A stretch of 13,502 nt of DNA, from the NCBI GenBank assembly GCA_007136145.1, contig SLHN01000187.1, forward strand, positions 1-13,502, read 5' to 3'. This stretch comes from Thioalkalivibrio sp. (GTDB lineage: Bacteria > Pseudomonadota > Gammaproteobacteria > Ectothiorhodospirales > Ectothiorhodospiraceae). Made by a program: the position numbers and the translations under genes. Each line of letters opens with the position of its first letter. Position 1 is the stretch's first letter. The notes under the pieces are model-generated. The model was not told where the DNA came from, did not search any database, and saw only the letters and a program-made list of their open reading frames with translations. Shown here one piece after another: positions 1 to 7,131 of this stretch.

Positions 1-93
1 CGAAGGGGGGCGCATGAACATCCGCGCCGTATCCATGGAGGCGCCGCCAACTTTTATGGCCATGCCCGCCACCCCGAGCCATGAAAGGTCCAA

Positions 94-195
94 GCGTAGG
101 GGGTCAATGAGCGCAGCGAATTGCACCGTTCGAGGTCCGGAGTCCGGCCGGCGCGGTATCGGTGCCGTTCGGCTGCGCCTCACGGCACCCTACGC
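94..195 (+). repeat. REP/BIME-like twin-hairpin repeat, copy A
   Basis: The 102-base element is bounded by the perfect 8-bp inverted ends GCGTAGGG (94-101) and CCCTACGC (188-195). Each half folds as a hairpin. The left half pairs bases around 101-108 with ATTGCACC, allowing a bulge or mismatch. The right half pairs GGTGCCGT (161-168) perfectly with ACGGCACC (182-189). Both hairpins carry a GTAG head on their outer side (96-99, and CTAC at 190-193). Paired, inverted, GTAG-headed hairpins match the known plan of REP pairs (BIMEs). The first 42 bases recur at 12426-12467 with one mismatch and at 13444-13485 (minus strand) with two. The family assignment is inferred; the repetition is seen directly. 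Confidence 0.8.
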
Positions 196-239
196 GGATC
201 CTTTCACGCTATCCATATTGCGGATTCAGGGGTCAGTCC

Positions 240-299
240 GTCATTGCGAGCCCCTGTCATTGCGAGGCCGAAGGCCGCGGCAAACTGGCGTGGCAATCC
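240..299 (+). repeat. CATTGCGAG...GGCAATCC dispersed repeat
   Basis: The unit runs from GTCATTGCGAGG (256-267) to TGGCAATCC (291-299), so its ends, ATTGC and GCAAT, are complementary. The left end is partly duplicated just upstream, as GTCATTGCGAG at 240-250. Similar elements beginning CATTGCGAG and ending GGCAATCC are scattered between genes in many bacterial genomes. Only one copy occurs in this window, so its repetitiveness rests on recognition rather than on what is seen here. It ends 12 bases before the Shine-Dalgarno sequence of nuoJ. Confidence 0.6.
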
Positions 300-311
300 A
301 CGCGATGGATC

Positions 312-317
312 GAGGAG
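312..317 (+). promoter_or_regulatory. Ribosome binding site of nuoJ
   Basis: GAGGAG lies 7 bases before the ATG at 325. It fixes the nuoJ start at 325 rather than at in-frame codons further upstream that would read through the repeats. Confidence 0.8.
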
Positions 318-324
318 CTTCGGA

Positions 325-867
325 ATGATCGAGACCGTGTTCCTGTCGGTGTTTTCATTGGGCGCGCTGACCGGGGCGATAGCGATGTTCTTTCTGCGCC
401 ACCCGATGCGGGTCGCACTGGCGCTGATCGGCACCATGCTTTCGCTGGCCGCGATCTATGCCCAGCTCGGCCTGCATGTGATCGCGGTGTTTCAGGTGCT
501 GATCTACGTCGGTGCGGTCATGGTGTTCATGGTGTACGCGATCATGTTGCTCGACGTGCGCGACCGTTCGTTCACCGAGCGTTTCTCGCCGCTGGGGGTT
601 GCCGGGGTCGCGGGTGTGCTGCTTCTGGTCGCGGTCCTCGTCGATGGCCTGCTGCGCGGCGAGCCGGTCGTGGCCGCCGTCCCGGTACCGGAGGATGCTT
701 TCAGCGTCGGCACTTTCGCCATCGCGTTCATGGACGGGTTCTGGGTCTATTTCGCGCTGGCGGCGGTGTTGTTGCTGGTCGCGGAAATCGCGGCCAGCGC
801 GGTGATCGATATCCGCCGCCGGGGACTCGATGTCGCGGCCGAAGACAAGGAACGCGGCAATGGATAG
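325..867 (+). CDS. nuoJ: NADH-quinone oxidoreductase subunit J
   Basis: This 180-residue membrane protein is a core subunit of respiratory complex I, which passes electrons from NADH to quinone and pumps protons across the inner membrane. About five hydrophobic helices are visible. The family-typical stretch around residues 48-72 (HVIAVFQVLIYVGAVMVFMV) includes the helix 3 region thought to take part in coupling. The length is normal for NuoJ (E. coli 184). The ATG at 325 is chosen for its GAGGAG site and for the standard N-terminus MIETVFLSVF; an upstream extension would translate repeat DNA. It is followed by nuoK, but the 179-base gap between them is unusually long and holds a large inverted repeat. 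It is probably co-transcribed with the rest of nuo. Confidence 0.97.
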   Translation: MIETVFLSVFSLGALTGAIAMFFLRHPMRVALALIGTMLSLAAIYAQLGLHVIAVFQVLIYVGAVMVFMVYAIMLLDVRDRSFTERFSPLGVAGVAGVLLLVAVLVDGLLRGEPVVAAVPVPEDAFSVGTFAIAFMDGFWVYFALAAVLLLVAEIAASAVIDIRRRGLDVAAEDKERGNG

Positions 868-878
868 CGTGAAAATAC

Positions 879-1013
879 AGCCACGGAAGAACACGGAAGG
901 CGCGGACAATTGCCGAAAAACGAAAGGCGTCCTTTGCATCGGATGGACACGGATAGACACGGATTTTTTTTGGTTGAAACCCTATCCGTGTTCATCCGTG
1001 TTCTTCCGTGGCT
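879..1013 (+). repeat. Long inverted repeat between nuoJ and nuoK
   Basis: The outer arms AGCCACGGAAGAACACGGA (879-897) and its exact reverse complement (995-1013) form a perfect 19-bp inverted repeat. A second pair, 941-956 with 982-997, matches at 15 of 16 positions, the exception being a G-T wobble. The two pairings share bases 995-997, so they could nest almost fully or compete. A run of eight T (964-971) lies in the inner loop, not after a stem, so this is not a standard terminator. The motif, built on CACGGA and TCCGTG words, resembles a dispersed intergenic repeat seen in many bacteria. It lies wholly between two cistrons of the nuo operon. Confidence 0.85.
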
Positions 1014-1046
1014 TTGCTTTTCATCGTTCGTGGGTGGCCCGAAGCT

Positions 1047-1352
1047 ATGACAACTGACGTCAACCTGCTGCTCGCGGTTTCGGGAATGCTGTTTGCCCTG
1101 GGTCTGGTCGGGGTGATCGTGCGCCGCAACCTGCTGGTGATGCTGATGTTCCTGGAGCTGATGCTGAACGGGGTGCTGCTGAGTCTTGCGGTCTTCACTC
1201 ATTTGCTCGGCGCCGAGGCAGGTGCGGTCCTGATGTTTCTGGTGTTCACGGTCGCGGCCGCCGAGATCGCGATCGCGGTGCCGATCATCCTGCTGCTGGT
1301 GCGTTCCGGGCGCACGCTGGACCCCACCGCCTACTCCGGGCTGAAGGGGTGA
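1047..1352 (+). CDS. nuoK: NADH-quinone oxidoreductase subunit K
   Basis: A 101-residue protein with three membrane helices, homologous to Mrp antiporter subunit C and part of the complex I membrane arm. The two conserved buried glutamates are visible: Glu37 in LMFLELMLNG and Glu73 in VAAAEIAIAV, equivalent to E. coli Glu36 and Glu72, both needed for proton coupling. The length matches the family (about 100). The ATG at 1047 gives the typical N-terminus. An in-frame ATG at 1008 would add 13 residues encoded at the edge of the inverted repeat and is rejected. No strong Shine-Dalgarno site is seen (only GAAG close to the start), so translation may be weak or coupled. nuoL follows after 96 bases. 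Confidence 0.96.
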   Translation: MTTDVNLLLAVSGMLFALGLVGVIVRRNLLVMLMFLELMLNGVLLSLAVFTHLLGAEAGAVLMFLVFTVAAAEIAIAVPIILLLVRSGRTLDPTAYSGLKG

Positions 1353-1448
1353 TGCCATGTCTGTAGCAGCGGAGCCGATGCAATGCACCGCGGGCTGCCA
1401 TGACCCAGGCAGGCCGGGTGTATGTGTCCGAGGCGAGGGCCGCACGCG

Positions 1449-3329
1449 ATGAACGGGATGCTGACCATACTGGTGTTGCTGCCGCTTGCCGGTTTCCTGC
1501 TCAATGGTCTGCTGGGCCGGCGTCTGGGGCCGGCGTTTGTCAATGTGGTCGGCATTGGGTTGCCTACGCTCGCGTTCCTGACCGCGCTCTGGGCCTGGCG
1601 CACGCTGGAGGCGGGCGGTGGTGCGCCGATCATCGAGACCGTGTTCACCTGGGCGGTGATCGGCGAATACGTGTTCGAGGTGTCGTTCTATCTCGATCGC
1701 CTGAGCGCGGTGATGGCGTTGATCGTCACCGGCGTCGGCGCGCTGATCCATCTTTACTCGATCGGGTACATGAAGGGCGACGAGAGCTACGCGCGCTATT
1801 TCGCGTATCTGAACCTGTTCCTGTTCTTCATGCTGCTGCTGGTGCTGGGGCGTTCGCTGCTGGTGCTGTTCGTCGGTTGGGAAGGGGTGGGCCTGGCGTC
1901 GTACCTGCTGATCGGCTTCTGGTTCCAGGACGTGGCCAAGGCTCGTGCCGGGCGCAAGGCATTTATCACTAACCGGGTCGGCGACGCCGGATTCCTTCTG
2001 GGCATGTTCCTGATCTTCACCGCGGTCGGCACGCTGGAGATGGATCTGATCAACGAGGCGTTTGCCGGCGGGCTGATTCCCGTGGGCATTGCCACGGCTG
2101 CCGGGATCCTGCTGTTCATTGGCGCCACTGGCAAGTCCGCGCAGATTCCGCTGCATGTCTGGCTTCCCGATGCAATGGCCGGTCCGACGCCGGTCTCGGC
2201 GCTGATCCACGCCGCGACGATGGTTACCGCCGGCGTGTACCTGATCGCGCGCCTGTCGGGTGTCTATCTGGAAGCACCGGCCGCATCGACGCTGATTGCG
2301 GTGATCGGGGTGCTGACCGCGTTTCTGGCCGCGACCATCGCGCTGGTGCAGACCGACATCAAGAAGGTGCTCGCGTACTCGACGATCTCGCAACTCGGGT
2401 TCATGTTTCTGGCGCTCGGGGTCGGCGCCTACGGGGTCGCGGTGTTCCACCTGTTCACTCACGCCTTCTTCAAGGCCGCGCTGTTCCTCGGCGCCGGCAG
2501 CGTGATTCACGCGCTGAAGGGCGAACAGGACATCCGCAGAATGGGCGGTCTGGCCCGCCGCATTCCCTGGACCTTCGCGACCTTCCTGATCGCGACCGCG
2601 GCGATCGCCGGGTTGCCGCCGCTGGCGGGTTTCTTCTCGAAGGACGAAATCCTGTGGTTCGCGCTGGCCAGCGGACAGGGCGGGGCGGTCTGGCTGTGGG
2701 CGCTCGGTTCGTTGACCGCGCTGCTGACCGCGCTGTACATGTTCCGGCTGCTGTGGCTGGTGTTCCTGGGCACCTCGCGGATGGAGCCCGAGACCGAGCG
2801 CCATGTGCACGAATCGCCGATTTCGATGACCGGCGTGCTCGTGGTGCTCGCCGTGTTTTCGGTGGTCGCCGGCTGGTTCGCGCTGCCGCATTACCTGGAG
2901 CCGTTGCTGCCGTTGCCGGAATTGCAACCGGAGCGGGCGGGTCTGCACATGGCGCAGATCATTTTCGCGGTGATGCTGGCGTTGCTCGGTTTGCTCGCCG
3001 CTAGCTGGCTGTACCGGGAAGGCGGCAAGCCGGCCGATTTGCTGTGGCAGAACCTGCAACGTCTGCATCGCGTGCTTCTGGGCAGGTATTTCGTCGATGA
3101 ACTGTACGACCGGGGGTTGCAGCGGCCCTGGCGCTGGGTGTCCGACCGGGTGTTTCTGCGGCTGGGCGACCGGGTGCTGCTCGATGGTTCGCTGCATGGT
3201 CTGGCCGCGCTGGCACGCAGGGGCGCCGAGATGTTCGGGCGCATCCAGAGCGGCAGCCTGCACTGGTATGCGTGGATGACGCTGTTCGGGATTGCCGCGG
3301 TGCTGATCTGGGTCTGGCGCTATGTCTGA
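1449..3329 (+). CDS. nuoL: NADH-quinone oxidoreductase subunit L
   Basis: This 626-residue antiporter-like subunit sits at the far end of the complex I membrane arm and forms one of its proton channels. The key charged residues are present: Glu145 in VGWEGVG and Lys229 in TGKSAQIPLHVW, equivalent to E. coli Glu144 and Lys229. The C-terminal part, after about residue 500, is long enough for the lateral helix and final membrane helix (E. coli 613 residues). The start at 1449 gives MNGMLTILVLLPLAGF, which lines up with known NuoL N-termini. No good Shine-Dalgarno site is present. ATG at 1422 and at 1458 are alternatives. The 96-base gap after nuoK has no gene, only a weak CTGCC/GGCAG hairpin. 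The 3' end overlaps nuoM by 8 bases. Confidence 0.97.
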   Translation: MNGMLTILVLLPLAGFLLNGLLGRRLGPAFVNVVGIGLPTLAFLTALWAWRTLEAGGGAPIIETVFTWAVIGEYVFEVSFYLDRLSAVMALIVTGVGALIHLYSIGYMKGDESYARYFAYLNLFLFFMLLLVLGRSLLVLFVGWEGVGLASYLLIGFWFQDVAKARAGRKAFITNRVGDAGFLLGMFLIFTAVGTLEMDLINEAFAGGLIPVGIATAAGILLFIGATGKSAQIPLHVWLPDAMAGPTPVSALIHAATMVTAGVYLIARLSGVYLEAPAASTLIAVIGVLTAFLAATIALVQTDIKKVLAYSTISQLGFMFLALGVGAYGVAVFHLFTHAFFKAALFLGAGSVIHALKGEQDIRRMGGLARRIPWTFATFLIATAAIAGLPPLAGFFSKDEILWFALASGQGGAVWLWALGSLTALLTALYMFRLLWLVFLGTSRMEPETERHVHESPISMTGVLVVLAVFSVVAGWFALPHYLEPLLPLPELQPERAGLHMAQIIFAVMLALLGLLAASWLYREGGKPADLLWQNLQRLHRVLLGRYFVDELYDRGLQRPWRWVSDRVFLRLGDRVLLDGSLHGLAALARRGAEMFGRIQSGSLHWYAWMTLFGIAAVLIWVWRYV

Positions 3330-4869
3330 GGCGATGGCACTCAATCTGCTGCTGTTCCTGCCGGTGCTCGGCGGGATCGTGTTGCTCGCACTGCCCGAGC
3401 GCCGCGCGGATCTCGTGCGCGGGCTTTCGATGGTGGTGCTGAGCGCTCAGTTGCTGCTCGCGGCGTGGCTGTACTTCCAGTTCGAGGCCGGCGTTCCGGG
3501 GTTGCAGTTCGAGACCCGGATCCCCTGGATCGCGGCCTGGGGCGTGCACTACCACATCGGGCTGGACGGCCTGAACCTGCTGCTGGTGCTGCTGAGCGCG
3601 TTCCTCGGGCCGCTGGTGGTTGCCGGCGCGTTCACGTCGATCACGAAGGACGTGAAGCTGTTCCACGGCATGGTGCTGTTCCTGCAGTTCACGATGCTCG
3701 GAACCTTCCTCGCCCAGGACCTGTTTCTGTTCTACCTGTTCTGGGAGGCGATGCTGATCCCGATGTTCCTGATCATCGGGGTCTGGGGCGGCGAGAGGCG
3801 CATCTACGCAACGCTGAAGTTCTTCCTGTACACCGCGTTCGGCAGCATTCTGATGCTTGCGGCGGTGATCTACCTTGCGTTCACGGTGCTCACGCAGGAC
3901 GGCTCGCCGTCGTTCGCGTTCACTGACCTGTACGATCTCGGTTTCGCGGTGGAGGTGCAGTTGCTGTTGCTGGCTGCGTTCGCGCTGTCGTTCGCGATCA
4001 AGGTACCGATGGTGCCGTTGCACACCTGGCTGCCCGACGCCCATGTCGAGGCGCCGACCGCCGGCTCGGTGATCCTGGCTGGAGTGCTGCTGAAAATGGG
4101 CACCTACGGCTTCCTGAAACTGGGTTTCCCTTTGTTCCCGGACGCGGCGCAGATTGCGACGCCGCTGATCATGACGCTGGCCGTGGTCAGCATCATCTAC
4201 GGCGCCGGCCTCGCGCTGGTGCAGGACGACATCAAGAAGATCATCGCGTATTCGTCGGTCAGCCATCTGGGCTACGTGATGCTGGGCCTGGTCAGCTACA
4301 ACCTGCTCGGGGTCCAGGGCGCGATCATCCAGATGGTCAGTCACGGACTCGTCGCCGGCGGGCTGTTCCTGATGGTCGGCATGATCTACGAACGCTGCCA
4401 TAGCCGCGACCTCGCCGCCTACGGCGGGCTCGCGAAGCTGCTGCCGGTGTATTCGGTGTTCTTCATGATCCTGACGCTGGCGGCGATCGGTTTGCCGACC
4501 ACCAGCGGCTTCACCGGCGAGTTCCTGGTGCTTCTGGGGGCGTTCCATGCCGCCTGGCCGCAGTTCGAGGCCGGGGCCACGTATCCGCTGGTGCTGGTAT
4601 CGGTGGCGGTGCTGGGCATCGTGCTGGGTGCGCTGTACATGCTGCGCCTCGCGCGTCGGCTGCTGTTCGGCGAAGCGCGCGCTCCCGAGGCCGAGGGCGG
4701 GACGCTGCGTGATCTCGGCCTGCGCGAGAAGGCGATTCTCGCGGCGCTGGTGGCCGCGGTCTTCTACATCGGGCTGTTCCCGAACGACTTCCTGCAGAAG
4801 ACCGAGCAGGCGGTGATCGAGTACCAGGAACGCGTGTGGCCGGCGCGGGCCGGGGAGGGCGGGCAATGA
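3322..4869 (+). CDS. nuoM: NADH-quinone oxidoreductase subunit M
   Basis: This 515-residue antiporter-like membrane subunit forms the middle proton channel of the complex I arm. Landmarks are Glu142 in LFWEAMLIPMF (E. coli Glu144) and Lys227 in FAIKVPMVPLHTWLPDAH (E. coli Lys234). About 14 hydrophobic helices fit the family length of about 500. The ATG at 3322 overlaps the nuoL stop by 8 bases, which suggests translational coupling. The in-frame ATG at 3334 (MALNLLLFLP) is equally plausible, since neither start has an ideal Shine-Dalgarno site. The stop overlaps the nuoN start. Confidence 0.97.
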   Translation: MSEAMALNLLLFLPVLGGIVLLALPERRADLVRGLSMVVLSAQLLLAAWLYFQFEAGVPGLQFETRIPWIAAWGVHYHIGLDGLNLLLVLLSAFLGPLVVAGAFTSITKDVKLFHGMVLFLQFTMLGTFLAQDLFLFYLFWEAMLIPMFLIIGVWGGERRIYATLKFFLYTAFGSILMLAAVIYLAFTVLTQDGSPSFAFTDLYDLGFAVEVQLLLLAAFALSFAIKVPMVPLHTWLPDAHVEAPTAGSVILAGVLLKMGTYGFLKLGFPLFPDAAQIATPLIMTLAVVSIIYGAGLALVQDDIKKIIAYSSVSHLGYVMLGLVSYNLLGVQGAIIQMVSHGLVAGGLFLMVGMIYERCHSRDLAAYGGLAKLLPVYSVFFMILTLAAIGLPTTSGFTGEFLVLLGAFHAAWPQFEAGATYPLVLVSVAVLGIVLGALYMLRLARRLLFGEARAPEAEGGTLRDLGLREKAILAALVAAVFYIGLFPNDFLQKTEQAVIEYQERVWPARAGEGGQ

Positions 4870-6248
4870 CCCCTGAAGGACTGTTTCTCGCTGCCCTGCC
4901 CGAACACCTGCTGCTGCTGGGGATTCTCGCGATTCTGGTGACCGATCTTGTTTCCGACCGCCCGCGCGACCCGTTCCTGCTGTCACTGGTCACCGTGCTC
5001 GCGGCGATGGCCGCCGCGATCGGTCTGCATACGGTCGGGCATGTGGCGGCGCCGTTTCCGGGGCATTTTTCGGTTGGGCCCGAGGCCTTCGCCGGCAAGG
5101 CGCTGCTATTCGGCCTGAGCATTCCGGTGCTCTTGCTCGCGCGCAGCGAGCATTTCGACAGCCGCTTCGCGATGCTGCTGCTTTCGTCGCTGTATGGCGC
5201 GGGCCTGATGCTGTCCGCGGACAGTCTGCTGATGCTGTTCTTCGGGCTGGAGATCCTGTCGCTGCCGCTGTACGCGCTGGTGGTGCTGGCGTACCGGCGG
5301 CCCGAGAGCGCCGAGGCCGCGCTGAAGTATCTGGTGCTTGGCGGCGTGGGGACCGCGGTGCTGTTGATGGGTATTTCGCTGACGCTGGGCGCCACGGGTG
5401 GGCTGGGATACGAGCATTTCGCGGCCGCGCTGGCGGGCGGGGACATGCTGTCGCGCGGCGCGGTGGTGCTCGTGGTCGCGGCGTTCATGCTGAAGGCGGC
5501 GATCGTGCCTTTCCATGCCTGGGCACCCGACGCCTACGAGGGTGCGAGCGTTCCCGCGACCGCGTTCATGGCGACGGTCGTGAAGGGTGCGGTGATTCTG
5601 GCGCTGGTGCGGTTGTTCGGGGATGCGGGCGCCGGGCCGGAGCTGCTCGCGGTGCTCATCGCTCTGCCGCTGCTGTCGATGGTCTGGGGGAATCTGGCGG
5701 CGATGCGGCAACAGGGCTTTCGACGGCTGATCGCCTACTCGTCGATCGCGCACGCCGGCTACCTGTTCTTCGCGCTACTCGGTCTGCCCGAGGCCCGCTT
5801 CGAGGCGGTGGCGTTCTATGTGATCGTCTACGGCCTGACGACGACGCTGGCACTGGCCTGCCTGCCGGCGGGCGAAGACTGGCTGCGTGATCGCCTGGAC
5901 AGCCTGAAGGGGCTGTATCACCGCGATCCCCGATCGGCGATTCTGATCGCGGTCGCGATGCTGTCGCTCGCCGGCATCCCCCCGTTCCCGGGTTTCGTTG
6001 CGAAGTTCCTGATTTTCCGCACCGTGATGGAATCCGGCCTGGTCGCGGTGGCGGTGCTCGGCCTAGTCGCGAGCTATCTCGGCATCTATCTCTATCTGCG
6101 CGTGATCCAGTACATGTTCATGAGCCCGTCCGCGAGCCATTCCAGGACGTTGCCCGCCGGTCCGGTCGCGACGGCCGCGGCGGTGCTTTCGATGGCCGCG
6201 GTGCTGCTGATCGGCGTGTTCCCCGGCGTGGTGCTTGGCTGGCTCTGA
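4866..6248 (+). CDS. nuoN: NADH-quinone oxidoreductase subunit N
   Basis: A 460-residue antiporter-like subunit, next to NuoK and NuoM in complex I. Visible landmarks are Glu129 in FGLEILSLPLYAL (E. coli Glu133) and Lys210 in FMLKAAIVPFHAWAPD (E. coli Lys217). It is slightly shorter than E. coli NuoN (485) but complete at both ends. The ATG at 4866 overlaps the nuoM stop as ATGA and is preceded by GGAGGG (4854-4859), six bases away. It is the last nuo gene; the next gene converges from the other strand 57 bases on, so the operon presumably ends here. Confidence 0.97.
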   Translation: MTPEGLFLAALPEHLLLLGILAILVTDLVSDRPRDPFLLSLVTVLAAMAAAIGLHTVGHVAAPFPGHFSVGPEAFAGKALLFGLSIPVLLLARSEHFDSRFAMLLLSSLYGAGLMLSADSLLMLFFGLEILSLPLYALVVLAYRRPESAEAALKYLVLGGVGTAVLLMGISLTLGATGGLGYEHFAAALAGGDMLSRGAVVLVVAAFMLKAAIVPFHAWAPDAYEGASVPATAFMATVVKGAVILALVRLFGDAGAGPELLAVLIALPLLSMVWGNLAAMRQQGFRRLIAYSSIAHAGYLFFALLGLPEARFEAVAFYVIVYGLTTTLALACLPAGEDWLRDRLDSLKGLYHRDPRSAILIAVAMLSLAGIPPFPGFVAKFLIFRTVMESGLVAVAVLGLVASYLGIYLYLRVIQYMFMSPSASHSRTLPAGPVATAAAVLSMAAVLLIGVFPGVVLGWL

Positions 6249-6263
6249 AGACCTGCTGTCCCG

Positions 6264-6284
6264 GAGGCGACGGAAGCCCGCCTC
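6264..6284. terminator. Weak hairpin between convergent nuoN and hemerythrin genes
   Basis: GAGGCG (6264-6269) pairs with CGCCTC (6279-6284) across a 9-base loop in the 57-base convergent gap. There is no following T run on either strand, so if it ends transcription it is not a classical intrinsic terminator. It is the only stem seen in the gap. Confidence 0.25.
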
Positions 6285-6305
6285 GAGATGGCCCGAACCA
6301 GCGAC

Positions 6306-6755
6306 TCAGGTATCGCCGACCAGTTTCCTGAACGGATCGTCCGGCGGGGCTGCGTCGCGCAGCCATTCCCGGACCGTGGGGCCGAAGTCGAGATCATCGT
6401 GCCGGATATGGTCCACAAGCCAGGGTCCGAGATTGTCGATGAGTGATTCGGCTTCGGTGGCGGCAATCGTTTCCAGTTGCTCGCGGCGTTCCTGCAACCC
6501 TCGAAGGATGTCCTCATGGCCCGCTCGGTGCTCTTCGAGCCCGGCGAAGTCGATCATCCCAAGCACCTTTTCCTCGAAGACAAAGTGCTTGCGGACGCAT
6601 TCGATCAGGTCATCCATCGCGGCCAGCAGCGATTCCCGCTCGCCGTCAGCCGCTGCTTCGTGCACACGGTTCACGTGATCCACCATCACCCGGTGCTGTG
6701 CATCGAGTTCCGGAATCCTCGTGTCAAGGTCGTCCGACCAGGCCAGATGGGGCAT
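6306..6755 (-). CDS. Bacteriohemerythrin
   Basis: A 149-residue single-domain hemerythrin, predicted cytoplasmic, that binds O2 reversibly at a di-iron centre. All seven expected ligands are present in the right spacing: His21, His57, Glu61 (HFVFE), His76, His80 (HRAGH), His116 and Asp121 (HIRHDD). The N-terminal WSDDLDTRIPELDAQH is typical of the family. The start at 6755 has an excellent GGGAGGT site a few bases upstream; the frame stays open another 70 codons upstream, but that extension is low-complexity and rejected. It lies convergent to the complex I operon. Known bacterial relatives store or deliver O2 in microaerobic cells; that role here is an inference. No regulatory or sensor domain is fused. 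Confidence 0.93.
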   Translation of the reverse strand: MPHLAWSDDLDTRIPELDAQHRVMVDHVNRVHEAAADGERESLLAAMDDLIECVRKHFVFEEKVLGMIDFAGLEEHRAGHEDILRGLQERREQLETIAATEAESLIDNLGPWLVDHIRHDDLDFGPTVREWLRDAAPPDDPFRKLVGDT

Positions 6756-6985
6756 GTGTACCTCCCAGCGACCCCCGGGTCGCGCAGCGCCGGTGGGTTT
6801 GCTCCCTGAGGGTAGTTCATCCTGGGGCTGCGCGTCACCTGCGCACATTTTTCTGGGGCAAAAGCCTCGCCAGCCTGCGCCATACCCTGTTCCCGGTGCG
6901 CGCGTTGCCCCGGCGTTTTCGCTGGGCACTGGGATGAGTGCAGCTGGTGGAGAAACCAACCACACGCAAACGATTAATCAATCAC

Positions 6986-7014
6986 TTGCAACCCGTTGTG
7001 CCGGACTGTCGATT
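6986..7014 (+). promoter_or_regulatory. Candidate promoter for the CSD-DUF1294 gene
   Basis: TTGCAA (6986-6991) and TCGATT (7009-7014) are separated by 17 bases, matching the sigma70 consensus at 4 of 6 and 3 of 6 positions. It follows the local AT-rich patch. If used, the mRNA leader would be about 110 bases. The match is weak and could be chance. Confidence 0.22.
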
Positions 7015-7119
7015 CCGCAACTGATCGATCTAGAGTATCGCCCGCTACCCTCGTGCAGTACAGTAGCCGTCGGCCCCATGGTTCCATGGTCACCGAACTT
7101 TCCGCATGGCCCACTTGAC

Positions 7120-7124
7120 GGAGA
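7120..7124 (+). promoter_or_regulatory. Ribosome binding site supporting a TTG start
   Basis: GGAGA lies 7 bases before the TTG at 7132. No in-frame ATG upstream (for example 7078) has a comparable site. This decides the choice of the rare start codon. Confidence 0.55.
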
Positions 7125-7131
7125 TTCTGTT

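Larger units (their letters stand above)
1..324. other. Repeat-rich non-coding leader upstream of nuoJ
   Basis: No convincing gene lies in this 324-base stretch. A reading frame entering from the left edge stops at 15-17 after Lys-Gly-Gly-Ala. This could be the tail of the preceding nuo gene (nuoI is expected by conserved gene order), but four residues cannot identify it. A second frame stops at 82-84 and its 27 residues do not look like NuoI. Bases 94-195 hold a twin-hairpin REP-like repeat and 240-299 a CATTGCGAG-type repeat. The stretch ends with the Shine-Dalgarno sequence of nuoJ. An open frame at 14-328 crosses both repeats and is treated as spurious. Confidence 0.6.
6756..7131. other. 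Divergent intergenic region between hemerythrin and CSD-DUF1294 genes
   Basis: This 376-base gap must carry promoters for both flanking genes. The part near the hemerythrin gene is GC-rich. Around 6955-6990 it becomes AT-richer and contains the palindrome GATTAATC (6972-6979). A symmetrical CCATGG-TT-CCATGG lies at 7076-7089. The + frame is open through much of the gap, but its translation resembles no protein I know and lacks a good start signal, so I do not call a gene here. Confidence 0.6.

Noticed and set aside
964..971. Run of eight T as an intrinsic terminator within nuo
   Set aside because: The run lies in the loop between inverted arms rather than directly after a GC-rich stem, and termination here would silence nuoK-N.
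830..1057. 75-codon + frame between nuoJ and nuoK
   Set aside because: It translates the inverted repeat and has no ribosome site or family resemblance.
747..3344. Very long minus-strand open frame opposite nuoK-nuoL
   Set aside because: It is a shadow frame: Gln/His/Arg-rich translation with no domain, caused by codon bias in high-GC genes on the other strand.
3001..4986. Long minus-strand open frame opposite nuoM
   Set aside because: Same low-complexity Gln/Arg/His composition, with clear NuoM coding on the + strand.
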